Below are positions 44,258 through 52,566 of a stretch of DNA of 64,000 nt, one piece after another (position 1 is the first letter of the stretch; each line of letters begins with the position of its first letter). Location: NCBI GenBank assembly GCA_049347715.1, contig CP186339.1:3100001-3164000 (forward strand). Direction: 5' to 3'. The DNA is from Thalassotalea_B piscium_A. Lineage in GTDB: Bacteria > Pseudomonadota > Gammaproteobacteria > Enterobacterales > Alteromonadaceae. The notes under the pieces are model-generated. The model did no database searches. It saw only the letters and a program-made list of their open reading frames with translations, and was not told where the DNA came from. The position numbers were made by a program, and so were the translations under genes.

Positions 44258-45361
44258 ATGTCAAACATAGCAGTATTAGCAGGTGACGGAATCGGTCCAG
44301 AAGTAATGACTGAAGCTAAAAAAGTTCTCGCCACCATTGCCCAAAAATTTAATATTAATATAACCACGAAAGATTACGATGTCGGTGGCGCAGCCATTGA
44401 TTTACATGGCAACGCATTACCAGATAAAACTATGCAAGGTTGCCAAGAAGCGGATGCTATATTATTTGGTTCTGTCGGTGGGCCTAAATGGGCAAATTTA
44501 CCTCCAACTGAACAACCAGAACGTTGTGCATTACTAGGATTAAGAGGTCATTTTGATCTATTTTGCAATATGCGCCCTGCTACTCTTCAGCCAGCATTGT
44601 CTTCTTTATCCACATTGCGAAGTGATATATCTGAACAAGGTTTCGATGTGTTAGTTATTCGTGAATTAACCGGTGATATTTACTTTGGAGAGCCTAAAGG
44701 ACGAAAAGGTGAAGGTGATGATGAAACAGGGTTTGACTCTATGTTTTATTCTCGTCGAGAAGTTAAACGTATTGCACATTTAGCCTTTCAAGCAGCACAA
44801 AAACGTAACCATAAAGTAACTTCTGTAGACAAAGCAAATGTATTAGCCACTAGTCAATTATGGCGACAAGTTGTAGAAGAAGTCGCAGTAGATTATCCAG
44901 ACGTCAGCTATCAGCACCTTTATGTAGATAATGCCGCAATGCAACTCGTACGTGATCCGAACCAATTTGACGTCATGTTATGCCCTAATTTATTTGGTGA
45001 TATCTTATCTGACATTTGTGCCATGATCACAGGTTCTATGGGGTTATTACCCTCTGCTAGTTTAAATTCTGAAGGTTTTGGTATGTATGAACCTGCCGGA
45101 GGTAGTGCTCCTGATATAGCTGGAAAAGGCATCGCAAATCCTATTGCACAAATTTTATCAGCCGCCCTAATGTTACGTTATAGCCTAAACCAAGATGCAG
45201 CAGCTAAAAGTATCGAAAGTGCGGTTTCTAGTGCCTTAGATAATGGCATTTTAACCGCTGATTTATTACCAGCAGACCAAAGACAAAAAGCCAAAACCAC
45301 AAGTGAAGTGGGTGACTATATTTGTCAGGCAATTCAAAAGCAAAGCTCAGAGGAAGTATAA
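44258..45361 (+). CDS. leuB: 3-isopropylmalate dehydrogenase
   Basis: NAD-dependent oxidative decarboxylase giving 2-ketoisocaproate. 367 aa. The start AVLAGDGIGPEVMTEA, the RELTGDIYFGEPKGR substrate loop, DKANVLATSQLWR with the catalytic lysine, and NLFGDILSDICAMITGSMGL with the metal-binding aspartates are all intact. A 16-base gap separates it from leuA, with AAAGG before the ATG. Confidence 0.96.
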   Translation: MSNIAVLAGDGIGPEVMTEAKKVLATIAQKFNINITTKDYDVGGAAIDLHGNALPDKTMQGCQEADAILFGSVGGPKWANLPPTEQPERCALLGLRGHFDLFCNMRPATLQPALSSLSTLRSDISEQGFDVLVIRELTGDIYFGEPKGRKGEGDDETGFDSMFYSRREVKRIAHLAFQAAQKRNHKVTSVDKANVLATSQLWRQVVEEVAVDYPDVSYQHLYVDNAAMQLVRDPNQFDVMLCPNLFGDILSDICAMITGSMGLLPSASLNSEGFGMYEPAGGSAPDIAGKGIANPIAQILSAALMLRYSLNQDAAAKSIESAVSSALDNGILTADLLPADQRQKAKTTSEVGDYICQAIQKQSSEEV

Positions 45362-45363
45362 CC

Positions 45364-46770
45364 ATGGCAAACAAATCCGCTAAAACCATGTATGAAAAGT
45401 TATGGCAACAGCACTTAGTAGAAGAAAAAGCAGGTGAAACCCCGTTACTTTATGTTGACCGTCATTTAATTCATGAAGTGACTTCCCCACAGGCATTTGC
45501 AAATTTAAAATTTCATGGTCGAAAATTACGTCATCCAGAACGTACTATTGCGACTATGGATCATAATATCTCTACTCGTTCGATTAAGATTGATGCCGCT
45601 GGTGAAGGTGCCGCCAATCAATTAAGAACATTAGAAAAAAACTGTAAAGAGTTTGGTATTGAACTATTCGGTATGGGACATAAAAATCAAGGGATAGTTC
45701 ATGTTATCGGTCCTGAATTGGGCCTAACCCTACCAGGTACCATTATCGTTTGTGGTGATTCTCACACAGCTACTCATGGGGCATTCGGAGCCTTAGCCTT
45801 TGGTATTGGCACCTCTGAAGTAGAGCATGTATTTGCTACTCAAACCCTACGCCAAACAAAAGCCAAAACGATGAAAATCGAAGTAAATGGTAAGGTTGGT
45901 AAAGGCATAAGTGCAAAAGACATTATTTTGGCTATTATCGGTAAAACAGGTAGTGCAGGTGCTACGGGTTATGTAGTTGAATATTGTGGTGATGCGATTA
46001 CATCACTGACAATGGAAGAACGCATGACAATTTGTAATATGAGTGTCGAATTCGGCGCAAAAGCCGGATTAATTGCGCCAGACCAAACCACCTTTGATTA
46101 CTTAGAGGGCAAAGAATATTCGCCTAAAGGTGATATTTGGGAAATGGCAGTAAATGATTGGAAAAAATTAAGAACCGACGATGGCGCTGAATTTGACCAT
46201 GTATTAACACTTGATGCTAAAGAGATTAAAGCTCAAATTACTTGGGGTACAACACCAGGTCAAGTAACGTCAATTGATGCAACGGTTCCTTCTCCTGATG
46301 ACTTTACCGATCCGGTTGAAAAAGAGTCTTGCGTAAAAGCTTTAGCTTATATGGGATTAGAAGCCGGCACAAAAATCACTGATATTCATGTTAACAATGT
46401 ATTCATTGGTTCATGTACTAATTCAAGAATTGAAGACCTACGTGCTGCTGCTAGTATAGCTAAAGGTAAAAAAGTCTCAAAAGATGTTACCGCTATTGTG
46501 GTACCGGGGTCTTACCGTGTTAAAGCACAAGCTGAAGAAGAAGGTTTAGCCGACATTTTCACCGAGGCAGGTTTTGAATGGCGCTTACCTGGTTGTTCAA
46601 TGTGTTTAGGTATGAATGATGACAAGTTACAACCAGGAGATCGTTGCGCATCAACCAGCAACCGAAACTTTGAAGGTCGCCAAGGCAGAGGTAGCCGTAC
46701 CCATTTAGTGAGTCCTGAAATGGCAGTCGCTGCTGCTATCGCTGGACATTTTGTAGACATTAACGCTTAA
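45364..46770 (+). CDS. leuC: 3-isopropylmalate dehydratase large subunit
   Basis: Aconitase-like 4Fe-4S enzyme, large subunit, 468 aa from ATG 45364. The open frame upstream overlaps leuB, and GAGGAAG before 45364 supports the later start. The cluster cysteines are visible in FIGSCTNSRIEDLRAA and in the GCSMCLGMN motif (two cysteines). GDSHTATHGAFGALAFGIG is the conserved substrate segment. It works only with LeuD. The start is 2 bases after the leuB stop. Confidence 0.96.
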   Translation: MANKSAKTMYEKLWQQHLVEEKAGETPLLYVDRHLIHEVTSPQAFANLKFHGRKLRHPERTIATMDHNISTRSIKIDAAGEGAANQLRTLEKNCKEFGIELFGMGHKNQGIVHVIGPELGLTLPGTIIVCGDSHTATHGAFGALAFGIGTSEVEHVFATQTLRQTKAKTMKIEVNGKVGKGISAKDIILAIIGKTGSAGATGYVVEYCGDAITSLTMEERMTICNMSVEFGAKAGLIAPDQTTFDYLEGKEYSPKGDIWEMAVNDWKKLRTDDGAEFDHVLTLDAKEIKAQITWGTTPGQVTSIDATVPSPDDFTDPVEKESCVKALAYMGLEAGTKITDIHVNNVFIGSCTNSRIEDLRAAASIAKGKKVSKDVTAIVVPGSYRVKAQAEEEGLADIFTEAGFEWRLPGCSMCLGMNDDKLQPGDRCASTSNRNFEGRQGRGSRTHLVSPEMAVAAAIAGHFVDINA

Positions 46771-46779
46771 GGAACTCTC

Positions 46780-47376
46780 ATGGAAAAATTTACAACCCAC
46801 AAAGGTTTAGTCGTACCATTAGATATAGCTAATGTCGATACAGACCAAATCATCCCTAAACAGTTTTTACAAAAAACAGAAAGAGTTGGCTTTGGCAAAC
46901 ACTTATTTCATGATTCTCGCTATTTAGATAATGATGGCAAGCAAGCTAATCCAGACTTTATTTTGAATAACCCTAAATTTGAAGGTGCAAGTATCTTACT
47001 TACCCGTGAAAATTTTGGCTGTGGTTCAAGTAGAGAACATGCCCCTTGGGCACTACAAGAATATGGGTTTAGCGTTATTATTGCACCGAGTTTCGCTGAT
47101 ATTTTTTATGCTAACTGTATAAACATTGGCATAGTGCCCGTTATACTCGCTGAAAAAGAAATTGACCAATTATTTAAACTATCTGCAAACGGTGAATTAG
47201 AATTAACTCTAGATTTAGTTAATAACAAAGTGCTTGGCGATAATATAAACTTTGATTTTCATCTTGATGATTTTCACCAATACTGCTTAGAACAAGGCGT
47301 CGATAGTGTTGGCTGGACATTAAATAAGTTAGATAAAATAGAAGCATTTGAAGCGCAAATGCCCGCTTGGCAATAA
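46780..47376 (+). CDS. leuD: 3-isopropylmalate dehydratase small subunit
   Basis: Swivelling subunit of isopropylmalate isomerase, 198 aa. NVDTDQIIPKQFL and GCGSSREHAPWAL with the substrate-binding serine and arginine are intact, as is FADIFYANCINIGI. Last gene of the operon, followed by a terminator. Confidence 0.95.
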   Translation: MEKFTTHKGLVVPLDIANVDTDQIIPKQFLQKTERVGFGKHLFHDSRYLDNDGKQANPDFILNNPKFEGASILLTRENFGCGSSREHAPWALQEYGFSVIIAPSFADIFYANCINIGIVPVILAEKEIDQLFKLSANGELELTLDLVNNKVLGDNINFDFHLDDFHQYCLEQGVDSVGWTLNKLDKIEAFEAQMPAWQ

Positions 47377-47396
47377 TTAGCTAACTTAAACTAAAT

Positions 47397-47441
47397 AACC
47401 TCTGATTAATAAAGTTCATTGTTGATCAGAGGTTTATTATT
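47397..47441. terminator. Terminator between leuD and the GspA-GspB gene
   Basis: AACCTCTGAT (47397-47406) pairs with ATCAGAGGTT (47425-47434) across an 18-base loop, then TATTATTTTT. It serves leuD; the convergent gene ends at 47437 within its tail. Confidence 0.7.
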
Positions 47442-48996
47442 TTTCCCAAGATGATAAAGCTGCCATTGAAAACTGTTCGCCTTGATAAGTTAAAATGACA
47501 TGTTGAGGTAATATATCCGTTAATACTAGTCCTTCTGAAATAGTATCTCCCTGATGTTTATCTTGACCATTAACTCTCACCCAACCTAAGCCATCAGAAG
47601 CATATAAATGCATTTCAAATTTCAATTCAGGTATTGCTTGTTGAACCCAAAGTGGCATTTCAGATAACGGCTGAATATCGCCTGAATGTATGGTTTGTTG
47701 AGTATTGTCTATACCTTGCTCTTCAGTGGCATTAACTGCAGATTGAAAACGAGCAAGTACATCATCTGAAACCTCTGGTGAACCTTTAATTTCATATTTA
47801 GGAGGATTATTTTGTTCAGTAACATTTGCTACTTTTTGTACTTTTTCTGGTTTTTTTTCAGGTAGATACCCGACAACCTTAGGTTTCATTTCACTGGCTG
47901 TTGGTGTTGTTTCTTCAATCGCAGGGGTTTGTTTTTTGTCATGATCTTGAGCGACATATTCAGACTTATGACTTTGTGTTAAATCCTCATCTGTTTGCAT
48001 TAAAACACTAGCAATTTCATCAGATGACTGTTGCACTTTGTTTGTTGATTCTTCACTTATCAACTTGCTATCTTCAGGAAGTGAAAAATGTCCTAACCAA
48101 TACCCTCCTCCTAGAGCCGCAATAAAAAATAAACTTAAATAACTCAGTTTCATTGGCGTTCCCCACCAAAAACTAACTACCTTTGCTTCTTCTCCAAGTG
48201 CCTCTATCGCCGCTTTTTTAACAATAGCTCGGTTCACTGTTGTATTGTTACTGCTATACGCAATAATTAAAGAACGTTCGCAAAGTAAATTAACTACTCT
48301 AGGGATCCCTTTAGATATTTGATGGATCAAAGCGATCGCACTATTGCTAAATAAATGTCGTGTGCATTGAGCTACTGCCAATCTATGCTGAATATACTGT
48401 TTAAGCTCAATTTTTGTTAAAGGTAATAAATGATACCTTGCGGTAATTCGTTGAGCTAACTGTCTTAAATCACGTCGCTGTAAGAGCTGCTGTAATTCCG
48501 GTTGTCCAATTAAAATAACTTGTAATAGTTTTTTCGTATTCGTTTCTAAATTGGTTAATAATCGCAATTGCTCAAGCACTTCCGCTTGGAGATGTTGTGC
48601 TTCATCAATCACCAATAACGTATTCATATTTTCTTGGTGATTTTTACTTAATTTTGCTTGTATTTTATCGGTAAAATAATTCAGGGTTGCCCCTGTTTTT
48701 TTATAACGAATCTTTAAACCGTCACAAATAGTCGCCAATAATTCTAAAGAAGAAAGTGTGGGATTTAAAATAAAGACAGCTTGGGTATTTTCAGGAAGTT
48801 GTTCCATGACGCTACGGCAAATAGTTGTCTTACCGGTACCAACCTCCCCCGTAAGTAAAACAAAGCCACCCGTATCGCCTAGCCCATAAGTTAGATGAGC
48901 TAAAGCTTCACGATGACGATCACTCATGAACAAATAGGCGGGATTAGGGGCAATGGTAAAAGGCGCTTCTTTTAAATCAAAATAACGAGTGTACAT
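47437..48996 (-). CDS. GspA-GspB fusion: AAA ATPase plus T2SS-B periplasmic domain
   Basis: 519 aa. The N-terminal ExeA/GspA-type AAA domain (about 1-270) has MYTRYFDLKEAPFTIAPNP, the Walker A loop GEVGTGKTT at 50-58 and Walker B LLVIDEAQ near 126-133. A membrane helix lies at about 284-304, then an acidic Pro/Glu/Thr linker, and a C-terminal domain from about 443 (IPELKFEMHLYASD, GWVRVNGQ, ILPQHVILTYQG) that matches GspB/ExeB. In Aeromonas, ExeA and ExeB are separate and ExeA ends in a peptidoglycan-binding domain, which is missing here. Role: helps insert the type II secretin through the cell wall. The collagenase could be a client. Confidence 0.85.
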   Translation of the reverse strand: MYTRYFDLKEAPFTIAPNPAYLFMSDRHREALAHLTYGLGDTGGFVLLTGEVGTGKTTICRSVMEQLPENTQAVFILNPTLSSLELLATICDGLKIRYKKTGATLNYFTDKIQAKLSKNHQENMNTLLVIDEAQHLQAEVLEQLRLLTNLETNTKKLLQVILIGQPELQQLLQRRDLRQLAQRITARYHLLPLTKIELKQYIQHRLAVAQCTRHLFSNSAIALIHQISKGIPRVVNLLCERSLIIAYSSNNTTVNRAIVKKAAIEALGEEAKVVSFWWGTPMKLSYLSLFFIAALGGGYWLGHFSLPEDSKLISEESTNKVQQSSDEIASVLMQTDEDLTQSHKSEYVAQDHDKKQTPAIEETTPTASEMKPKVVGYLPEKKPEKVQKVANVTEQNNPPKYEIKGSPEVSDDVLARFQSAVNATEEQGIDNTQQTIHSGDIQPLSEMPLWVQQAIPELKFEMHLYASDGLGWVRVNGQDKHQGDTISEGLVLTDILPQHVILTYQGEQFSMAALSSWEK

Positions 48997-49138
48997 AGTG
49001 GCGTCAAACTAGCTCTTAATGAAATGAATAACGCATTGAAACTACCCTGTAATGCTCGCTATGTCAAAGCCCAACTGTCAGTTCAAATGAGTTATGATAA
49101 ACTATCTTCATAAAATAGAATATCTGATGTAAGTATTA

Positions 49139-50395
49139 ATGAATAACGATCCTATAAATAAAGCACTCACTTTTTACTTAGTAGGGGGTGCTGTACGTGA
49201 CCAATTACTCAAACGGCCTATTTTAGAAAAGGATTTCGTTGTCGTAGGTGCAACCGTTGAGCAAATGTTATCCCTTGGCTTTACTCAGGTGGGCAAAGAC
49301 TTTCCTGTATTCTTACATCCAAAAACCAAAGACGAATATGCATTAGCACGTACCGAGAAAAAGCAAGGACAGGGATACACCGGTTTTATTTGTAATGCCA
49401 CACCGGAAGTTACTTTAGAGCAAGATTTAGCTAGGCGTGATCTTACTGTTAATGCCATGGCTCTAGACGAAGAAGGCAATATAATTGATCCTTACAATGG
49501 TCTTGAAGATCTTAATAACAAAATACTTCGTCATGTATCTAACGCCTTTATTGAAGATCCATTACGGGTGTTACGAGTAGCTCGTTTTGCAAGTCGTTAT
49601 CATTATCTCAACTTTACTATTGCTGATGAGACGCTAGCATTAATGACAAAAATCAGTGAAAGTGGCGAATTAAATGCTCTATCACCTGAACGTATCTGGA
49701 AAGAAATTCAGCGGAGTTTAACGGAAAAAAATCCTGAAGTATTTATTGAAACGTTAAGAAATTGCCATGCTTTAGCACAACTTTGGCCTGAGCTAAATGC
49801 ATTGTGGGGGATCCCTAATCCTGAAAAATGGCACCCAGAAATTTGTAGTGGTGTGCATACGTTAATGGTATTACAACAAGCAAGTAAACTGACTCAAGAT
49901 CCTATCATTCGTTTTGCTGCACTCTGCCATGACCTAGGTAAATCGATAACTCCTGAACATTTATGGCCTAGCCACCATGGTCATGAAAAATCAGGGTTGC
50001 CATTAATAGAGCAGTTCTGTCAAAAATATCGAGTACCCAATCAATATAAAAAACTCGCATTGCTCGTAAGTGAATTTCACTTACATTGTCATAAAGCGTT
50101 TGAATTAACGCCGAAAACAATTCTTCATTTTTTTGATAAGATCAATGTATGGCGAGATAAAGCCGTATTGCCACAAGTGTTACTGGCATGCCAAGCAGAT
50201 TTTAATGGCAGATTAGGCAAAGAAACCGATGCTTACCCACAAGCAGAATACTTAACTAGGCTCTATCAAGCTTGTGCAGACGTAACTGCTAAACCTTTTG
50301 TTGAAAAAGGCCTACAAGGCGCTGATATTAAAGAAGCTATTCACCGAGAACGTTTAAGTGTTATTGCATCACTAAGAACAAATGTAGTTAAGTAA
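49139..50395 (+). CDS. cca: CCA-adding tRNA nucleotidyltransferase with HD domain
   Basis: Adds or repairs the 3' CCA end of tRNAs. 418 aa (E. coli 412). The N-terminal class II nucleotidyltransferase head has LVGGAVRDQLL, then RRDLTVNAMA and EDPLRVLRVARF. The C-terminal HD phosphohydrolase region (about 225-330) has CHDLGKS and FHLHCHKAFEL. This is the intact copy; a broken, clearly different cca fragment lies 450 bases downstream. Divergent from the GspA-GspB gene. The stop is followed by the scrapyard region. Confidence 0.94.
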   Translation: MNNDPINKALTFYLVGGAVRDQLLKRPILEKDFVVVGATVEQMLSLGFTQVGKDFPVFLHPKTKDEYALARTEKKQGQGYTGFICNATPEVTLEQDLARRDLTVNAMALDEEGNIIDPYNGLEDLNNKILRHVSNAFIEDPLRVLRVARFASRYHYLNFTIADETLALMTKISESGELNALSPERIWKEIQRSLTEKNPEVFIETLRNCHALAQLWPELNALWGIPNPEKWHPEICSGVHTLMVLQQASKLTQDPIIRFAALCHDLGKSITPEHLWPSHHGHEKSGLPLIEQFCQKYRVPNQYKKLALLVSEFHLHCHKAFELTPKTILHFFDKINVWRDKAVLPQVLLACQADFNGRLGKETDAYPQAEYLTRLYQACADVTAKPFVEKGLQGADIKEAIHRERLSVIASLRTNVVK

Positions 50396-50503
50396 CATTT
50401 ATAAAAAATTGGCAAAAAAGTCGCTTGCATGAAGTCATCATATTAATGGCGTAATAAATATGGCGTAAACAAATACCATTAAAAAAACACAATAGATTCT
50501 TGA

Positions 50504-50842
50504 GTGGTCGATAGTTTATGTTCAGCCAGTCGCACATTACAATGCCCTATTGACGAAGTAAATAAACTCGCTCCCCCTTTCATTTTACATTGGAATTTAA
50601 ATCACTTTGTCGTACTTACTAAAATTTCAGGCAAGGGTGAAGAATTTTATATTAACTACCCTGTCGTTGGTAAACGTGTATTAACTGCTGAGAATTTAGT
50701 AAACACTTTACTGGCGTTTGTTTAGAACTTCCCCCTACTAACAAGTGTGAAGTAAAACAAGAACAAGCCCCAATGAAGTTCACGCAATTGTGAGTTCAAT
50801 GTCTGGGTTAAAATTAGCGCAGGTAAAAATAATTGGTGTTAT
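50504..50842 (+). pseudogene. Remnant of a C39-peptidase bacteriocin ABC exporter, copy A
   Basis: A 73-codon frame (50504-50725) encodes the end of a C39 peptidase: LAPPFILHWNLNHFVVLTK then VGKRVLTAENL, equivalent to the CILHWDLNHFVVL and DPA-GKR motifs of CvaB-type colicin V exporters. The catalytic cysteine half is absent, and the DPA aspartate is replaced (INYPVV). After a stop, other frames continue with ELPPTNKCEVKQEQAPMKF and SSMSGLKLAQVKIIGV, the start of the exporter's membrane domain, so at least two frameshifts are present. It is cut abruptly at 50842, where cca-like sequence begins. A nearly identical copy lies at 54260-54583. Confidence 0.8.
50519..50842 (+). repeat. 324-base direct repeat, copy A
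   Basis: Aligns without gaps to 54260-54583 (constant offset 3741). I count about 10 mismatches, so roughly 97% identity. The ends are sharp: the left edge is near TGTT before GCCAGTCGCAC, the right edge at GGTGTTAT. Confidence 0.9.
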
Positions 50843-51183
50843 GGGCACTGGCGAGAACAGAGAAAAAAACTGGTAATGGCTACAAAGGCTTCGAAGTAGA
50901 TTTTAACCCAAATGTAACCCTAGAAGAAGATTTAAGCCGAAGAGACCTCACCATCAATGCAATGGCACAAGATCTTGATACTGGCTTGATTATAGACCCG
51001 TATAACGGCAAAAAACATGTTCAAAACAAAATACTCCGTCATACAAGCTCAGCTTTTGTTGAAGATCCATTAAGAGTATGACGGTTTGCTCGGTTTAATG
51101 ACTTCACCATTGCTCCTGAAACGATGGCAGAAATGCAACGCATCGCAGATGCTGGGGAATTGGAATACCTAGCACCTAAGTAA
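50843..51183 (+). pseudogene. Broken second cca fragment
   Basis: Begins mid-gene at the repeat edge and encodes residues equivalent to about 66-180 of a CCA-adding enzyme: ALARTEKKTGNGYKGF, then LSRRDLTINAMAQDLDTG, then ILRHTSSAFVEDPLRV. An in-frame TGA stands at 51079-51081 where leucine is expected. Reading continues (RFARFNDFTIAPETMAEMQ, ELEYLAPK) to TAA at 51181-51183, with a few codons missing after RFARF. It differs from the intact cca at many residues, so it is not a recent duplicate; it looks like the remains of a divergent or foreign cca. Confidence 0.85.
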
Positions 51184-51304
51184 TTTTTATTTGAGACCAT
51201 GCTGTGAAGTTCCATATAACTCAGGGAATGATTACCCTAGACTGAGCTATATTGATTAATTGCTGGTTTAAACTTTAGAAAAAGTACTGGAAGAAATACT
51301 AAAC

Positions 51305-51328
51305 AGTGGCCAAAGCCCTTTGGCCACT
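51305..51328 (-). terminator. Hairpin after the ankyrin gene
   Basis: AGTGGCCAAA (51305-51314) pairs with TTTGGCCACT (51319-51328) around GCCC. It is strong, but T-poor on the minus strand. It lies downstream of the ankyrin gene stop. Confidence 0.6.
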
Positions 51329-51372
51329 TCTAAATAGATCTTAGGTAAATAAAAGCCTAATGCTCTTCAAAA

Positions 51373-51987
51373 TTAACGATTTTTAATACAATTAGAAATC
51401 AGGTTAGAGATATTAGAATTAGCTATTTTTTTTGATAATTCTTCTACCGTAACCCCGTTTTTATATATGGAATCTTTACAATTACTTCCTTGAGATATCA
51501 AATACCTAACCATGTCTTCATTTCGAGTCATTACCGCCATATTTAATGCATCAGCACCATGATTCTCAACTTTTAAATTAACGTTAGCACCTTTTTCAAT
51601 AAATGTTTTGACAGCTGAGATTTTACCGCAATCGACCGCCATCATCAGTAAAGTAACCCCCTCAATTGAACGTTGATTAATATCATATTCCTCTAATAGG
51701 TTTAACAAATCTTGAAAAATCAACATATCACTTGATAGAGTTAAGTAAAATGCTTCAAATAACGTATTAAACGATTTTTGTCTCTTAATATAATTTATAT
51801 CTCCAATCGAAGCTGCCAATATAGCTTTGCTCGGCCTCCCAGTATCTACAAAATCAGAAGCTAAATAATCTTTAATTTCAGATAGTTGAATATCATCGTA
51901 TTGCTCTTTCATATTAGAACACAAATATTCAGCTGCATTAACAAAGTGGGAACTAATTAATAATGTAAATAAAATAATAAATCTCAT
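51373..51987 (-). CDS. Exported ankyrin-repeat protein, likely immunity to the Rhs tip
   Basis: 204 aa with a signal peptide (MRFIILFTLLISSHFVNA) and about three ankyrin repeats between residues 55 and 190: the EGVTLLMMAVDCGKISAVK repeat with GANVNLK, the ADALNMAVMTRNEDMVRYL repeat with SQGSNCKD, and a diverged earlier one. AAGGAGA sits 6 bases before the ATG. It starts 12 bases after the stop of the Rhs C-terminal frame on the same strand, the normal place for the immunity gene of a polymorphic toxin. Ankyrin proteins are known immunity families. The export signal implies a toxin acting in the periplasm. The role is inferred from position; the ankyrin fold is fairly clear. Confidence 0.75.
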   Translation of the reverse strand: MRFIILFTLLISSHFVNAAEYLCSNMKEQYDDIQLSEIKDYLASDFVDTGRPSKAILAASIGDINYIKRQKSFNTLFEAFYLTLSSDMLIFQDLLNLLEEYDINQRSIEGVTLLMMAVDCGKISAVKTFIEKGANVNLKVENHGADALNMAVMTRNEDMVRYLISQGSNCKDSIYKNGVTVEELSKKIANSNISNLISNCIKNR

Positions 51988-51999
51988 ATGTTTCTCCTT

Positions 52000-52566
52000 C
52001 TAAAGTAAACTATTTAAATAATTACGCAGAATATCTTCAGGTTTATCATTAACGCTTCCGTAATTTGTCCAAACAACTTTCATTACAGGCCAATTTATGA
52101 TGTTAGAAGTATATGACGCAGGCATATGGCTTCTCGCATCCATATAATATTTAATATCCTTAATCCCATAATCAATTGCAGCTTTTAGTAATATTTTCGA
52201 AGCATCTCCTATCTTGTAGCCATTGTCTATTGCTGCGATTGCCCCTGTTCCAGTTTTATAAGCTTCTAATAATTTAGCGATAATTTTTAAATACTCAACC
52301 TGCTCTTCTGTGAAAGAGAAATTCTCACAACTAGTGCCTTCATCACCGGGACCGGGAGGAGGATTCCCTCCTTTCGGTAATAATCCGAGCAAATCTGTTA
52401 AGACTAAAGGATTACCTAAAACGTAATTATAGGTATTAAGGCCACCGTTAACACCAATAGGGTCACTTTGTAAGTATCGGCCAATAGTACTATCGTAGTC
52501 TCTAAAACCGTTATACCAAGAGTGCTTTTCTTCATCCCAATATTGCCCAGGAAAACCAATATTCAA
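52000..52566 (-). CDS. Rhs core end plus C-terminal toxin tip, orphaned frame
   Basis: 188-aa open frame. The first part is the last piece of an Rhs core: GQYWDEEKHSWYNGFRDYD, then RYLQSDPIGVNGGLNTYNYV and NPLVLTDLLGL (about residues 1-62), the hallmark before the variable toxin. The remaining ~125 residues (from LPKGGNPPPGPG onward) form a unique tip with no motif that I recognise: mostly helical, with MDARSHMPASYTSNIINWPV near the end. The frame continues upstream in the Rhs pseudogene across a one-base frameshift near 52680. Whether the ATG at 52566 is used is unknown. The toxin class cannot be assigned. Confidence 0.7.
   Translation of the reverse strand: MNIGFPGQYWDEEKHSWYNGFRDYDSTIGRYLQSDPIGVNGGLNTYNYVLGNPLVLTDLLGLLPKGGNPPPGPGDEGTSCENFSFTEEQVEYLKIIAKLLEAYKTGTGAIAAIDNGYKIGDASKILLKAAIDYGIKDIKYYMDARSHMPASYTSNIINWPVMKVVWTNYGSVNDKPEDILRNYLNSLL

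Noticed and set aside
50504..50725. Reading the 73-codon frame as an intact small gene
   Set aside because: It matches only the second half of a C39 peptidase, lacks the catalytic cysteine and continues in other frames after the stop; a remnant fits better.
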